Part shown: positions 1 through 10,822 of the stretch, piece by piece | How the letters are laid out: every line of letters starts with the position of its first letter | Position numbering within the stretch: the first letter of the stretch is position 1 | DNA from: Hydractinia symbiolongicarpus | Taxonomy: Eukaryota > Cnidaria > Hydrozoa > Anthoathecata > Hydractiniidae | Length of the DNA stretch: 64,000 nt | NCBI RefSeq assembly: GCF_029227915.1 | Contig: NC_079887.1 | Location: 10,292,001 to 10,356,000, forward strand | Direction of reading: 5' to 3' | Position numbers and translations under genes: made by a program | Notes under the pieces: generated by a model | What the model was told of the DNA's origin: nothing | Databases searched by the model: none | What the model saw: the letters and a program-made list of their open reading frames with translations, nothing else

Positions 1-1617
1 GTTCCGACACCCCTAAAATGATTAAGTGGTAGTATCAACCCCCCTGAATCGAATTCATTCATTAAAAATGGTAGACAGAGCTGTGTTAAGTTGTAGGCTT
101 CGAAAGCAGTTTCACGGAGTTATCAGATTCACGGAGTTGGCGGATCATACGTTATACATCAACACCAGTCAATAAGTCATAAATACCAATATGCTAAATG
201 AAGCTATTATTATTATATACCTATAAACGTACTCTAACAATTATAAGTGAAGTAGGAACCGGCAGAAATAACTAAGAATTGTTAAATGCTTTTTTTTCTA
301 AATATAACTAAGCATTCATACCAATTAGTCTTTTTAAGAATTTTTTTGAAGGTAGTGAAAGTCAAGTGACACCACATTAAGCATCTTCAGCATGTCACAC
401 TTACTTCAAATTAAAACAAGATCTTTGCCAGGCACCCTTCAAGTTTACGGCTTGGAAAACAAAATAACGTTCAAAAATTAAAATTCCTGGCATAGTGTGA
501 TATGTGAAATCAAGTGATATAAACTTTAAACCTACCAAATTTTTGGGCATAATTTACAAATAAAATAAAGGAACCATAGGGAACAATTATTTTGTACTAT
601 TCTATTTGACTTTAAATAAAAATACTTGTGTTTATATTTTTGGCTATTTATCAGGAAAATCAACTACTGACAAGTAGTAGTATAAATTCATTATAACTTT
701 GCAGAAAAACTATGACAAGCCATAGGAAATATTTTAAATTTATATTTTCAACTTCCAGGCAATTACTATATGAAAATCACTGGCTGACTATTAGCCATGC
801 AAACAATGTACAAATGTTTGAGTGAAAATATATTTGACAAAATTTAGAATTGCTTTAACGTTTCTCACACCACACTTTTTGAAAGGATTGATTTTCTCTT
901 GATTTTATGGTATTTTAATTATAAAGATTTTGACAATATTTTAAATATTTTTGTTGTTTGCTTTTTGTGTTTCGTGTTTTTTGTTTTTCGACTTTCGTTT
1001 CTCAAATTTGGCTGAGATTTAGCTCCCGTCTGAAAATTATACTTTAATTTAATTTTTATCACATTGGCAAAAAATTGCCAACGACGCAATGAATGAATTC
1101 AATTTTTCGCTTTGAAATTGCATTCAAGCAATTCCAAAAACGTTTTTTTGGTTGAGCAATATCAATTCATCTTACATGGAAATCAATGTTCCCTTTTTTA
1201 TTATTTGTAAAAAAAACCAAATATAAGAAAGATAAAATAAAATAGATAAAAAGACTTCATGATAAAATATGCATTTATAAACTTATTCTAATTTATTCAG
1301 ATTGCTCACCCAGTCTAAATTATTGTAACCAACATTTATTGCTCTGGTATTATTTTCTTATTGATAGGCCTGTGTTTTGGTCAACATGACATCCACATTG
1401 GCAATTTTTTAGTTAGAAGTTACTTTTTACATCTGGTAGGACATCAACAGCAACAAGAGCATATATAAATTATTCTAACCAGTGTCTTAAACTGTTCACA
1501 ATAGAAGCAATAGATTTTCTAAAGTCAAAAATTTTTGTGGAAGGGTCATTGAAGCTAATGCTGTTCTTGGATTTTCCATGTTTTATTTGTTTTAGCATTT
1601 TCTAGCCTTTTAAACTG

Positions 1618-1998
1618 CACATTAAAGGGAACCCGAGGTATAAAATGATGTTGGACTTATATTATAGAGCTTAAAAAGTTAGCTAACAAGTCTCAGAAAA
1701 AATAAGAGCCCTGGGACGAGCAAGCAAGTGTCATTTTGGCAAAAAAAAATTATGTTAATCAATTAACCTTAAAAATATCTATGCATTGATAAAGGTTGAA
1801 TGCACACCCCTGAACAGGTCTAAAATTACTGATGGAAGAAAATGTTTAAATTTGCTATTACTGAAATATGACATCATAGTTCATGCAGCATAATTAAATC
1901 TGAAATTCTTTAAATGTGAATATCTTAGAACAAAAAGAGCTTTTTAAAAAATACAAAAAGTCCAACATCATTTAATACCTTGGGTTCCCTTTAATGTG
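1618..1998. mobile_element. MITE with long terminal inverted repeats, TTAA-type ends
   Basis: About 380 bp bounded by inverted ends. The left end reads CACATTAAAGGGAACCC and continues with GAGGTATAAAATGATG. The reverse complement of the right end is CACATTAAAGGGAACCC continuing AAGGTATTAAATGATG. Similarity runs about 40 bp inward and the element has no coding capacity. The ends can be read as a TTAA target followed by AGGGAACCC, as in piggyBac-type insertions, but the family is not established. It lies in the RPL6 intron before the first visible exon. Confidence 0.75.
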
Positions 1999-2209
1999 TT
2001 TAAATGAAGCATGGATGCAAAGTTATCAAATAGCTAGCTGTTGAGTTCCACACTACGTTTTTACAAATCTTTTCTTTCAATTGAATATTTTCCCTCATAA
2101 CTGTTGTATAATAATCCAACTTTTTGCTACTTTTTCATAATTCTAACCTTTTTACAACAAATATAATAAAATAATAAATCAAACAATAGTTCCATTGGAT
2201 TTTCCAAAA

Positions 2210-2258
2210 TGTATACAAAAATGCATGTGTATACATGTGTATACATGCATTTTTGTGC
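2210..2258. repeat. Short palindrome with TGTATACA core
   Basis: The sequence around AAAATGCATGTGTATACA is followed directly by its near reverse complement TGTGTATACATGCATTTT, giving a roughly 20-bp-arm cruciform-capable palindrome inside the RPL6 intron, 100 bases before an exon. No function can be assigned. Confidence 0.6.
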
Positions 2259-2365
2259 AGAAAAAAATTACATAGCGAAAAAATATTATTGTTCACATTT
2301 AACACTATTTTGATAGATAATTTTAATTTTTAAAAACTGTATGCATATCTTTTCTTTTATTCTAG

Positions 2366-5143
2366 AGAGTTGTGTTTTTGAAACAATTACCAACATCTGG
2401 ACTTTTATTGGTGACAGGTATGATGTCTTATATTATTATTTACGTTGCTGAATAGAAGCTGTTAAAACACTGGTATAATTAAATAATTAGTTCTGGCTTT
2501 GCAAGTCTATCAATAAGAAAATAACACCCAAGCAATAAATAGCTCTCCCAAGGTTACAATAATTTAGACTGGGCAAGCAACCTGAATAAATAGAATAAGT
2601 TTGTAAACGTGTATTTTGTTACAAAAATTTTTTTATTTATTTTTTCATCTTTTTTTATATATTTTAGTTAATTTTTACTGCAAGTAATAAGAAAGATAAC
2701 ATTGATTTCCATGTGAGATCAATTGATATTGTCCAGCTGGACAAACTTTTTGTGGCATTGAGGGCACAATTAATGGCTCTGCTAGTTTCTCATTTCTCAG
2801 AATTGGGCGAGTCTTTGCGTGAGCAAGAGCTATTGCTTTTTCCCTTATTGATAAGCCTGCTTCAAAATTAATCTTTATTTTAATGCTGTCTAAAAAAATT
2901 TCCCACCACTTCTAACATTGTCATAATGTGTACCAATAAATGTGTCATTATCCCCAAATTTGTTATCTTAAATTATGCTTTATCTGGAACCGTTTTTTGA
3001 CTTGTAGAAAGCAATTTAATTTAAACTTTGCGAGTTAAGTTATGAATAACACAAAAAAATGATTTTAATAAATAATCACAAAAGTTTTTTCTGGCTAAGT
3101 ATTTGTTCCTACATGACTTGCATTTGTACATATTTTATTTAAAAAATGAAGTAATAATAGTTTATTTCTTTGTTACACACATGAATTTGGCCAACAATAC
3201 AAAAATTTATAATCTCAAAATTTTCTTGCCTTGCAAAATTTAATTGATTTCCTAGAAAGTCATAATATAGCTAGTGAAGGTTATGTGTTAGTTAATTTTA
3301 AATGTTAATTTTTGATACATCGAAGTTGAGTTTTTTTCAAATTTGTCGCGCTTGAACTTTTCATTAGTTCTTTGAGAGTTTGTATTTATATAGTGAAAAT
3401 TAGCTTGACGTCCAAAAGAAATTATTCCTCATATTGTCCGTCTCCAGGTCAATATGAATTAACGTTAACTGCACTGCACAGCTTTCTAGCCAATAGTAAC
3501 AAGCATTTTTCTTTTTGTAGGACCTTATAAAGTTAATGGTGTTCCACTTCGACGGGTACCACAATCATATGTCATTGCAACGCAAACGAAAATTGATATC
3601 TCGAAATTGACCATTCCAGAGCGTGTAACAGATGCCACTTTTCAACGTCAAGCAAAGAAAAAGCGTACTTCTGATGGTATGTTTGAAGACTCTACTGAGG
3701 TAAGCACGTGTTATGTCTCTCGGCATGTTAATTTCACAACCCCAGACACTTAAATTAAAATGTAACATTTATTGGTAGATTGAGTGTGAGTGTAAGGATC
3801 TTCAGAGTCATTAGCTGGATGTTTCTGTCTCTTTTCTCACTTTTGTGATGCCTATATAAGATCAGTGCACGTCACTACACTACCTTACGGAAATTAAGTG
3901 GAAAGTAAATTTTCTGAATCAGTGAGAATTTAATTAGGCAAATGACAAAAGCTTGTTTTTTAAAAAAAGAACAAAAGTTTAATTTCCCATTTTTAATCAG
4001 CAGTAGGTAGTCAGTTGGTTGTAACTCAAGTTTTTGTCAGACTTGCAAACATTGGGTACATAAGAAGTGCAGTAGTATTGGTGAAAGGTTAAGAGCTGAC
4101 ATTCAGTTTGTATGCAAGCGTCGCAAAGGTGAGATTATAGAGATTGGAGTATTTCCAGCTTCAATGATGTGCAACAGTGGCTCGTTAGAGATAGTTAAGA
4201 ACTGTTACTTAGGTGATATGTTAGGCAGTATAGGGGAAGAAGTGTTACTTTCAGGATAGGTTCTGCTTGGAAAAATTTCAGATAGCCTTTGTTGACTAGC
4301 AGAGTCTTGTCAATTGAGTTAAAAGGTAGGTTGTATGAGGCCTGTGTAAGAAGTCTTATGTTGTACGGTAGTGAGACATGGGCAGTGAAGCAGGAAGATC
4401 TTGACCATTTAGAAAAAAATGATATGAGAATGGTTAGGTGGATGCGTAACGCCAGTCTGAGAGACAGAAAGAGTTCAGATGAGCTAAGAAGCAGTCTAAG
4501 TATCCATGGAATTAAAGATATTACCCCGAAAGAAGATTGAATTGGCTGGGACACTTGGAAAGAATGGAGGAGGATAATTGGGTAAGTTCCTGGGGCAAAG
4601 CCCAGAGGCAGACCGTGAAAGACTTGACAGGAGGTTATAAGGACAGACTTGATGCAGAGGAAGTTGAGTTTAGATCTACCACAGTCTAGATCAGATTGGA
4701 AGAGGGTCATTAATATACCCCGTCCAACCCCATGCTAGCATGGGGTTGGACGGGGTATGATGATGATGATGATGTATGATGATGATGCTGATGATCTTTC
4801 TATAACAATAAACTTGGTAAAAACGGTTAATCGTCCTTAAAAATTAAAAACCCTGTTTTCTTACCCCTCAGATTTTTTAAAAACGTAGTGATTTAATTTC
4901 GAAGATTTTGATGAATTTATGCAAATCCATCGATTTTTCTTTCTGCTAAAATTTCTTTCTTCAATGTATCACTATGTTTTTCCTTGACAGAGCTACAAGC
5001 CAAGTGAAGAAAGAAAGGCTGATCAACAAGCCGTCGATGATAGCGTTCTAGCAGAAATATCGAAGGAGCCAAATCTTCGCAAATATATGCAACAGCTGTT
5101 CACTCTAAGAAAGGGACAATATCCTCATGAAATGACTTTCTAA
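2366..5143 (+). CDS. RPL6: 60S ribosomal protein L6 (eL6), C-terminal part
   Basis: Last three coding exons of eukaryotic ribosomal protein L6, a structural protein of the large cytoplasmic ribosomal subunit. Exons 2366-2417, 3521-3699 and 4991-5143 join in frame with GT..AG introns (phases 1 and 0) into 127 C-terminal residues plus stop. Signature peptides are RVVFLKQL, GLLLVTG, then VPLRRVPQ and ATQTKIDIS, then RKADQQAVD and QYPHEMTF at the end; they run parallel to the known animal C-terminus. The length agrees with the human C-terminal part. No upstream exon was found in bases 1-2365, so the N-terminal half lies before the window. Introns carry a MITE, inverted repeats and a LINE remnant. 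No AATAAA is seen close after the stop. Confidence 0.95.
4030..4790 (+). pseudogene. Non-LTR retrotransposon (LINE) 3'-end remnant
   Basis: A decayed reading frame in the last RPL6 intron resembles the C-terminal end of a LINE reverse transcriptase protein: a short PHD-like piece (CKHWVHKKC), YLGDM, then LTSRVLSIELKGRLYEACV, MLYGSETWAV, MRMVRWMRN and GHLERMEE in successive reading frames. There are stops and frameshifts. The remnant ends in a perfect hairpin and a (GAT/ATG)n tail, as expected for a 5'-truncated insertion in the sense orientation. It lacks the catalytic palm and cannot be active. Confidence 0.85.
4715..4758. repeat. Perfect 44-nt palindrome at the LINE 3' end
   Basis: Two 22-nt arms meet at GCTAGC with no spacer. 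The outer part is ATACCCCGTCC and the inner part AACCCCATGCT. It lies at the 3' end of the LINE remnant, just before its GAT-repeat tail, where RT-recognition hairpins sit in many LINE RNAs. A recognition role is inferred. Confidence 0.9.
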
Positions 5144-5899
5144 TTCGGCAAAATACACAGGAAAAGGAGCGTAGTGTTTTTATTTTCATCATGTTTATCT
5201 TTGCGTCCTGTTCGTAACGGCGTTCGAGGTATCCACTTTTCTCCTTATCGTACCTCTTCCTGCCTTATTCATGTCGCTCTTTTTAAGCCATCTCTAACCG
5301 CTTTCTTGAAGTGTGACGACAACACACTTAACATTATTCGCACTCATTTTCGCGTATATCGATTTTGCGTAACTGCGGGTAAAGAAATTACCATAAAAAT
5401 AAAAGTCTTGCTTAAAAAAATCTGGAGCTTGAAATTCACTTCGACTAAATTTTTATTTCGCAATTTTCCACTGTGCCACAATCCGAAACTGCGCGTGCGA
5501 ATTCATTTTCATAAGTAGAAATTTGCGAAATATAGTTGAATCATTCGGCTTAGAAAATATTGTCCGACTTCATATTTTCGTCTTCTCTTCAACATTTAAA
5601 TTATTCAGTGTGTTACGACACTGTAGTTCCCGAAATTGAGTTACAAAATGACTTTTTTGCAAATTTACATTTTTCAGGGACAGAATTGTTACACCGAAAA
5701 CTTTTTTCTCCAATATCAAAAAGACAAAACTCTAGGGGCGTGGGGTCAAAGTTGTACTAAATTCTGCAATTTCCACGAAAGTTTTAGTGAGCTAAATTTA
5801 GGCCAGTAAGACTTGTGCAGAACAAAGAAAAGGATATCGTGACCGTTTCAGTTCAGTTTCGTAAATTTTATTTCCTGACAACTACTTTGTCACAACTCT
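5144..5899. other. Intergenic stretch downstream of RPL6
   Basis: Presumed 3' UTR of RPL6 followed by AT-rich sequence. Open frames at 5174-5518 and 5560-5760 show no recognisable protein or splice context. I see no gene here. Confidence 0.5.
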
Positions 5900-6178
5900 T
5901 AGGGGGATTTTCACGAAGCGAATTGAACGGGGAATTCGAGAATTGTATCTGAGCATGCGCAGTTTTGTTTGTTATGATTTTGCATCGAAATATTCGCTTC
6001 GCTGAAAAGTAGAAACAGTTCCTACTTTTTCGCGGCTAAAGGTTTCGCTGCTAGTGTTAGACCAATCAGAACGCGGTTAACCAATGTAAACAATGAATTT
6101 GGCGTCTAATTTATTTTTTCGTGAAAATTAAAAGGCGAATTCGCCGTTCAATTCGCTTCGTAAAAAAACCCCCCTTTA
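5900..6178. mobile_element. MITE with about 40-bp terminal inverted repeats
   Basis: The left end begins TAGGGGGATTTTCACGAAGC and continues GAATTGAACGG. The reverse complement of the right end begins TAAAGGGGGGTTTTTTTACG and continues AAGCGAATTGAACGG. The matching inverted ends enclose about 200 bp of non-coding sequence. The target duplication is unclear. Confidence 0.8.
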
Positions 6179-7364
6179 GCGTTTATTGGCCCAGTTTCCA
6201 GGGCTGTTCTTCTGCAGCCTAGGTTGCTTATCAAACTTCTATTTTCACAAAATAGCATTTTTCATTAATGACAAGCAACCTCTTTCTCAATTTCATTTTG
6301 CCTTTTGAATAGCTTTGCAATAACGAGAAGAAAAATGGCTCTCAACATATTCGACGTAGAAAAGCCTTGGAATAGTTGAAAATCTAGTGTGGGTTTATAT
6401 AATTTGGCAAATTAAAGACAAATCTACGTCAGCACCTATTACGCATGGTCCTCAGGTCACGCCAGCTACCCTTTCGCTTTGCAATTTTGACTAGATTATG
6501 TCTTATCTCTGGATATTGCTATATGATTTAGCTAAGAAAATATACAGCGAATTACTGGAAATCTCATCCTACTATTCATTTGGCTTGCCACAAAAACGAT
6601 TTTTATTAAAAGAAATTTTTCCGTAGGGACGCTAGCTATAATCTTTGCCGAAAGTAGTTAAGACGATCGCAGAAACTGACCAAAAATGCCTGAAAAGGTC
6701 CCCAAGGAATCTTGTACCCTTTACATCCGGGATGGCGATACGAACATAACCCCTGGGCGCAGGCCTTTTGCTTATGTGCTCTGATTGAGGGAGTGACGTC
6801 ATTAATTAATGCATTAATGCTGCAACTTCGATTAAATTGCTCTATTTCGCTGGGGTTAAAATATATTATTGTCAAAGTTTCTGAGTTCCTGATTTCAGCG
6901 ATTTTGGGAGAATTTAGCTATTTTTTCCTAATAAATTTTACCAACAAAGTTACTTTTGCAGACTTTTTGTAAAAGAATTAATAAAAAACATTTTTTAAAA
7001 CCACTATGTGAAAGAAAAATAGATGATAAACATATCTACATAAATGTATCATCTCATCTCGTTTTGTTTTATAATGCACAAAGAAAGAAAAAAAACGTTA
7101 AAATAAATTGGCAAAAAATGTAACAGATAAGATGACCAATATGGTTTGTCGGTCTAGTCACTCTTTACAAACTGTTTTTTTACGGACAGTAGTAGTATTG
7201 AAACATAACAGCTTGGGATGTCAGATTGCCAGAACATTGGATGCTGGTAATAACGATTGTTGGTGGTTGGCTATCAAAAACCATATCACTGATATAAACA
7301 CATTGGAAAGTTTTCTCGAAGCAAAATATCAAAATAACAATCAAGATATTGTTGTTATTTGATT
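6179..7364. other. Gene-free stretch
   Basis: AT-rich sequence between two mobile elements. Open frames at 6636-6972 overlap on both strands and look like chance. The frame at 7108-7362 opens with TTG rather than ATG and matches nothing known to me. No gene is supported. Confidence 0.45.
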
Positions 7365-7607
7365 GTGGCGACTGGCCTTGTGGTTATGGAGTTCGCTTCG
7401 TAATCACAAGGTCCATGGTTCGGCCCACAGCGCGGGCATGTTTAGCAAGTGACTTTACCACGGGCTACTGGTCAACCCATGCCATGTGAGGGAAATTGGG
7501 TAGGTAATGCCGTTGTATACCTAATGTATACATTCTGAACACAGGACCCACATTGATAACAGTGTTTCCAACACTGAAGTGGCTATATCCTGTATAAATA
7601 TTCGGAA
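7365..7607 (+). mobile_element. tRNA-derived SINE, copy 1
   Basis: The head resembles a tRNA with an A box (TGGCCTTGTGGTTATGG, about 7373-7389) and a B box (GGTTCGGCC, 7417-7425). The tRNA-unrelated body contains GCCATGTGAGGGAAATTGGG at 7481-7500. That 20-mer occurs identically in the second copy near 41.5 kb, also about 65-70 bp after the B box. Arm pairing is too poor for a functional tRNA gene. The 3' end is approximate. Confidence 0.8.
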
Positions 7608-8314
7608 TAGTATTACTATAGTCAAGTTTCGTCCACTACGTTATTAAGAATATATCTTCAAAATTTCAAAAGGAGCTAGGTAGCTGGCTAAATGACCGTG
7701 GTGGTCTTAATCTAAATAGTTTATAGCTAGCGTTAAAGCATTGTAGTTCAGAAGGTATGTCAGCTTGGGATTTCCACAAGAAGCTTGTCAGTCTGCGAGA
7801 CTGCAGCTGGCTATATAAAAATTTATAATAGATAAGTTGCGGCGTGACGTAATGTTTTGATTTTACATAAAATGAACAATGGGATTGCGCGCGCATATGC
7901 AGAGGCAAAAAGTAAAAACAAAAGACCGCAACCAGCAAAGATATTATATTATTTTCTTACCTGTAAAGATGCGCATAATTTCATGTATGAAATCAGTTGG
8001 CCTTAATTACTTCAATTTAGGCGTAAATAACGTTTTCATGTTTTTCTAAAAATTTCATAGTTTCATTGCTTATGCTCCTGTTTGATATTCGCGTGTAACC
8101 ATTAAGATGTAAACTTGTTTAGGTTAGCTATTATGCTTTCAGATGTTGAATTTTTTTAAAAACTTTTTTTTCTGACGAGAATACGCAGTTGTTTTTGAAA
8201 AAATAAACATTTTTTTGTGAAAAAATAATCAGCTTTTCAAAACTTCAGTTGCAATTGGTGGCTAATGTTTAGTACCACTGGGTTTTGCCTTTTTGATGTA
8301 AAGGAAATGTTTAG

Positions 8315-8328
8315 TCTCGTCCCCAGGA
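8315..8328. repeat. Half-copy of the AACCTCGTCCCCAGG palindromic family
   Basis: CTCGTCCCCAGGAC matches the arm of the palindromic element resolved at 35.5 kb. No inverted partner is seen nearby, so this is a solo arm or a decayed copy. Confidence 0.5.
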
Positions 8329-8569
8329 CTTGTTAAGTTGGAGATGTTGTTGGAGAATACTGGGCACTTGTCTTAATAACTAAATCCTCATGAGCCTTGA
8401 CAGACTAATGGAGGGGTTGGTTACCGTAGATCTCCGCAACTTGCCGTTTAGGGTTAAATTTTGAAATGAAATTAAAACATTATTACAACAAAAAAGAAAA
8501 ACTCATTGAAAGTATTTTTTATGAATAAAAATAAAATATTTACGTTTAAAATTGTACATATTTATAAAG

Positions 8570-10822
8570 TCACGCTAAAGCAGATTTTTTAGGGGAATTG
8601 TCTGGTCGCCAACCCTTCACTACGAAGTTTAAAAGCTTTTTACCCTCCAAATTCGACATCTTGACATTGTGGTCACGTCTCAAGGAGTCCAGTGTTTCTT
8701 TGTCCAATATATCCAACAATAGATCTCCGTTAACTTGGTTCGCGCTACAAAAACGTCCCAAGTCTGCTAAATTAATAGTTGTCATATGAACCAGAACATC
8801 GTTTTCAGACCAATCGCGTGGATTCAAGCTGTTTCGTCTCGATGTCTCACTAGCCTGTCTCTCTGTTGATTCTGGTCTCCAACCTTTTATGTACTTCATA
8901 ATTTTTTTAGCCTGGAACAACGACATATTTAATTCAACTAGATCGCTTTGTTCCAAAACAAGTAAAAGTTCTCCGTTTATTTGATTTTCTTGAAATGTTT
9001 CTTTAAATTCTTTGAGTTTTAGAATTTCAAGTATTTCTATAACACCATCTTCGTTCAATTTTCTTATTTCTTCCCTACTTTTTATCTGGGCTGTGGTTAA
9101 CGGTGATATTCGGTCCTCCTCCGGTGATGATGAATTACTACTCGTACTACTGTACATATTTTCCAGAAAGTCAGTTCTATATTCATTTTTGTAAGCTTCT
9201 TCTTGGTTCGATTTAATCTCAGCGTTTGTGTTATTATTGCGGTCGTTGTTGTCATTCGCAGACCATAGATAACTGGAAGAAGACAATTGCGATATCGTGC
9301 TTTTTCGTTCAGAAAACGGCGAGCTCTCCATCTTGACAGGAAGACTCCATTCAGAAAAGGTGTCGTCGCTCGGGTGACTGGACGACGCATCCGGTGTTAA
9401 TCGGGAGCGAGATCGGAACCGCTGACGGCTTGTACTTTGACCAGACAGACAAATACCTGAATCTCCACTACCTCTCGTGTTTTTACTTCGTACGGAATGA
9501 ACAGAACGGCTGTCGAACGACATCGTATCCATGCTTTCCACCACACGTAGATATGAATCATTATAAATGCTTTCACTTTCATTCGAACGTATATCAACCG
9601 AGTAGCCTGTACTCGAATCTCCATCTTCACTCGTTCCATTTTTTCGAATTGAACGCACGTCAAAATCGGTTTCGGCGGCGTTTATTCTTTTCTTCTCTTT
9701 TTTATCCTTTCCATATTTTTCACTTGATCGTCTTCTAAAACTTTTAAACCCAAATTTAGACTTCACGAACTTTTCCAAATCTTTCATATCCTTCCCGAGG
9801 TCTATAGAAAGTGTTCTTTTCTTAGGAACATTGGGAATCGATTTTTCTTTCCTGGATGGTGCTTCTGAAAAACTAGAAGTATGCCGATAGGAACCATGTC
9901 TGTTACCATGGCGACGTGGCAGCATCGGCGTTTTAAGATCGTCGTAAATTTTGTCTTGTATAGCCATTGGTGAGTAAGGATCTGGTGTCGAAAAGTGTTC
10001 GAATTTTTTTATATCAATGCGCTCTGTCCAATTTGCAATATGATTATCTGATTCGTTACCCATCATACCGACCGCCATTTGTATTGTGATAGGTAAATCA
10101 GCCGAGAAAGTTATCGCATGTCGTACACCGTCAATTACAGCGGTAGATAATATAGAGTTCGTACAAGATTTCTTTTGCAGGGAAATAACACCAAGTCTTG
10201 GTCCGTAGCCACAGATTTTTTCAGCGACCGGTAAGAATTCCACTTGAATAGGAAGAGTGTACAAGTCTGCTATATCTGACAACAACAATCTTTGGCCAGA
10301 TATTTCGGAAGATATAGTCTCGAGAAAACTTACACTCAAGTTTAAAGGAAGAGTAATGATGGTATTCGTATCTAAGCAACAGTTAATTCCAATAATGCTG
10401 CCATCATCATCTATCATGTGGTCAAGTAACTCTAAAACTGAGTTCTCTTTGAGTGTAGTGTTATTTCCTGTTGTGAGTTTGTCCTCGGCCAACACATATT
10501 TTGGCGGGTTTTCGCAGAAACATAACTCGTTCACTGATTTAAAACGTCGAGGATTTCCAATAGAAATTATTTTAACTTTATAAGGACAGTTTAGGGGAAT
10601 TTTTAGTTCTTTCCCATAGACATCGTGACTGATAATATTTTCAACTCTGTTACTGCCATGTATGGTTAGCACTTGTCCACTGGCAATCGAGTCATCCTCA
10701 TCAACCATGTGACCCTGCACAACACGAACTACTTGTGGTAATTCAAAGTTTGGGTTATCTAGAACAAATTTTAGTTTATATTCAACATCATTCCAAACAA
10801 TCCGGTCACTATCCATATCCAT
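8570..10822 (-). CDS. CABIT plus tandem SAM domain adaptor protein (GAREM-like)
   Basis: Single-exon 750-residue protein. Residues about 10-260 read as a CABIT domain, the module of GAREM and THEMIS adaptors. It includes LPQVVRVVQG near the start and LNCPYKVKII, and a second half with LPIQVEFLP and GPRLGVISLQ. About 300-585 is a low-complexity Ser/Arg/Asn-rich linker with a basic patch (RRRSSEKYGKDKKEKKR), probably disordered. Two SAM domains follow at about 590-646 and 671-740. Each ends in the same KGWRP motif, so they look like a tandem duplication. The family role is cytoplasmic signalling adaptor between receptor kinases and Grb2/ERK; this protein's partners are unknown. A good acceptor (pyrimidine tract then AG) about 35 bases upstream of the ATG suggests a 5' UTR intron. 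Confidence 0.92.
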   Translation of the reverse strand: MDMDSDRIVWNDVEYKLKFVLDNPNFELPQVVRVVQGHMVDEDDSIASGQVLTIHGSNRVENIISHDVYGKELKIPLNCPYKVKIISIGNPRRFKSVNELCFCENPPKYVLAEDKLTTGNNTTLKENSVLELLDHMIDDDGSIIGINCCLDTNTIITLPLNLSVSFLETISSEISGQRLLLSDIADLYTLPIQVEFLPVAEKICGYGPRLGVISLQKKSCTNSILSTAVIDGVRHAITFSADLPITIQMAVGMMGNESDNHIANWTERIDIKKFEHFSTPDPYSPMAIQDKIYDDLKTPMLPRRHGNRHGSYRHTSSFSEAPSRKEKSIPNVPKKRTLSIDLGKDMKDLEKFVKSKFGFKSFRRRSSEKYGKDKKEKKRINAAETDFDVRSIRKNGTSEDGDSSTGYSVDIRSNESESIYNDSYLRVVESMDTMSFDSRSVHSVRSKNTRGSGDSGICLSGQSTSRQRFRSRSRLTPDASSSHPSDDTFSEWSLPVKMESSPFSERKSTISQLSSSSYLWSANDNNDRNNNTNAEIKSNQEEAYKNEYRTDFLENMYSSTSSNSSSPEEDRISPLTTAQIKSREEIRKLNEDGVIEILEILKLKEFKETFQENQINGELLLVLEQSDLVELNMSLFQAKKIMKYIKGWRPESTERQASETSRRNSLNPRDWSENDVLVHMTTINLADLGRFCSANQVNGDLLLDILDKETLDSLRRDHNVKMSNLEGKKLLNFVVKGWRPDNSPKKSALA

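Larger units (their letters stand above)
1157..2731. repeat. Inverted repeat pair flanking an RPL6 exon
   Basis: Bases 1157-1369 and 2505-2731 are diverged reverse complements of each other. Shared stretches include CATGGAAATCAATGTT, CCCAGTCTAAATTATTGTAACC and ATTATTTTCTTATTGATAG (each arm has small indels). The arms are about 215 bp and 1.1 kb apart. The RPL6 exon at 2366-2417 and the MITE lie between them. It may be two opposed copies of one repeat or the ends of a foldback element. Confidence 0.75.

Noticed and set aside
400-470. Possible upstream RPL6 exon (peptide KTRSLPGTLQ resembling the LRASITPGT region)
   Set aside because: The resemblance is short. No acceptor or donor fits, and the flanking residues do not continue the RPL6 sequence.
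5174-5760. Two plus-strand open frames downstream of RPL6
   Set aside because: No homology or splice context; the second opens inside AT-rich 3' sequence. They look like chance frames.
7108-7362. 84-residue open frame before the SINE
   Set aside because: It opens at TTG rather than ATG, and no family or neighbouring exon supports it.
7365-7430. Functional tRNA gene
   Set aside because: Has A and B boxes, but stems do not pair well and a SINE body follows. The same holds at 41388 and 47490.
9012-10583. Several open frames antisense to or in other frames of the CABIT/SAM gene
   Set aside because: They are shadows of a long, well-supported coding frame.
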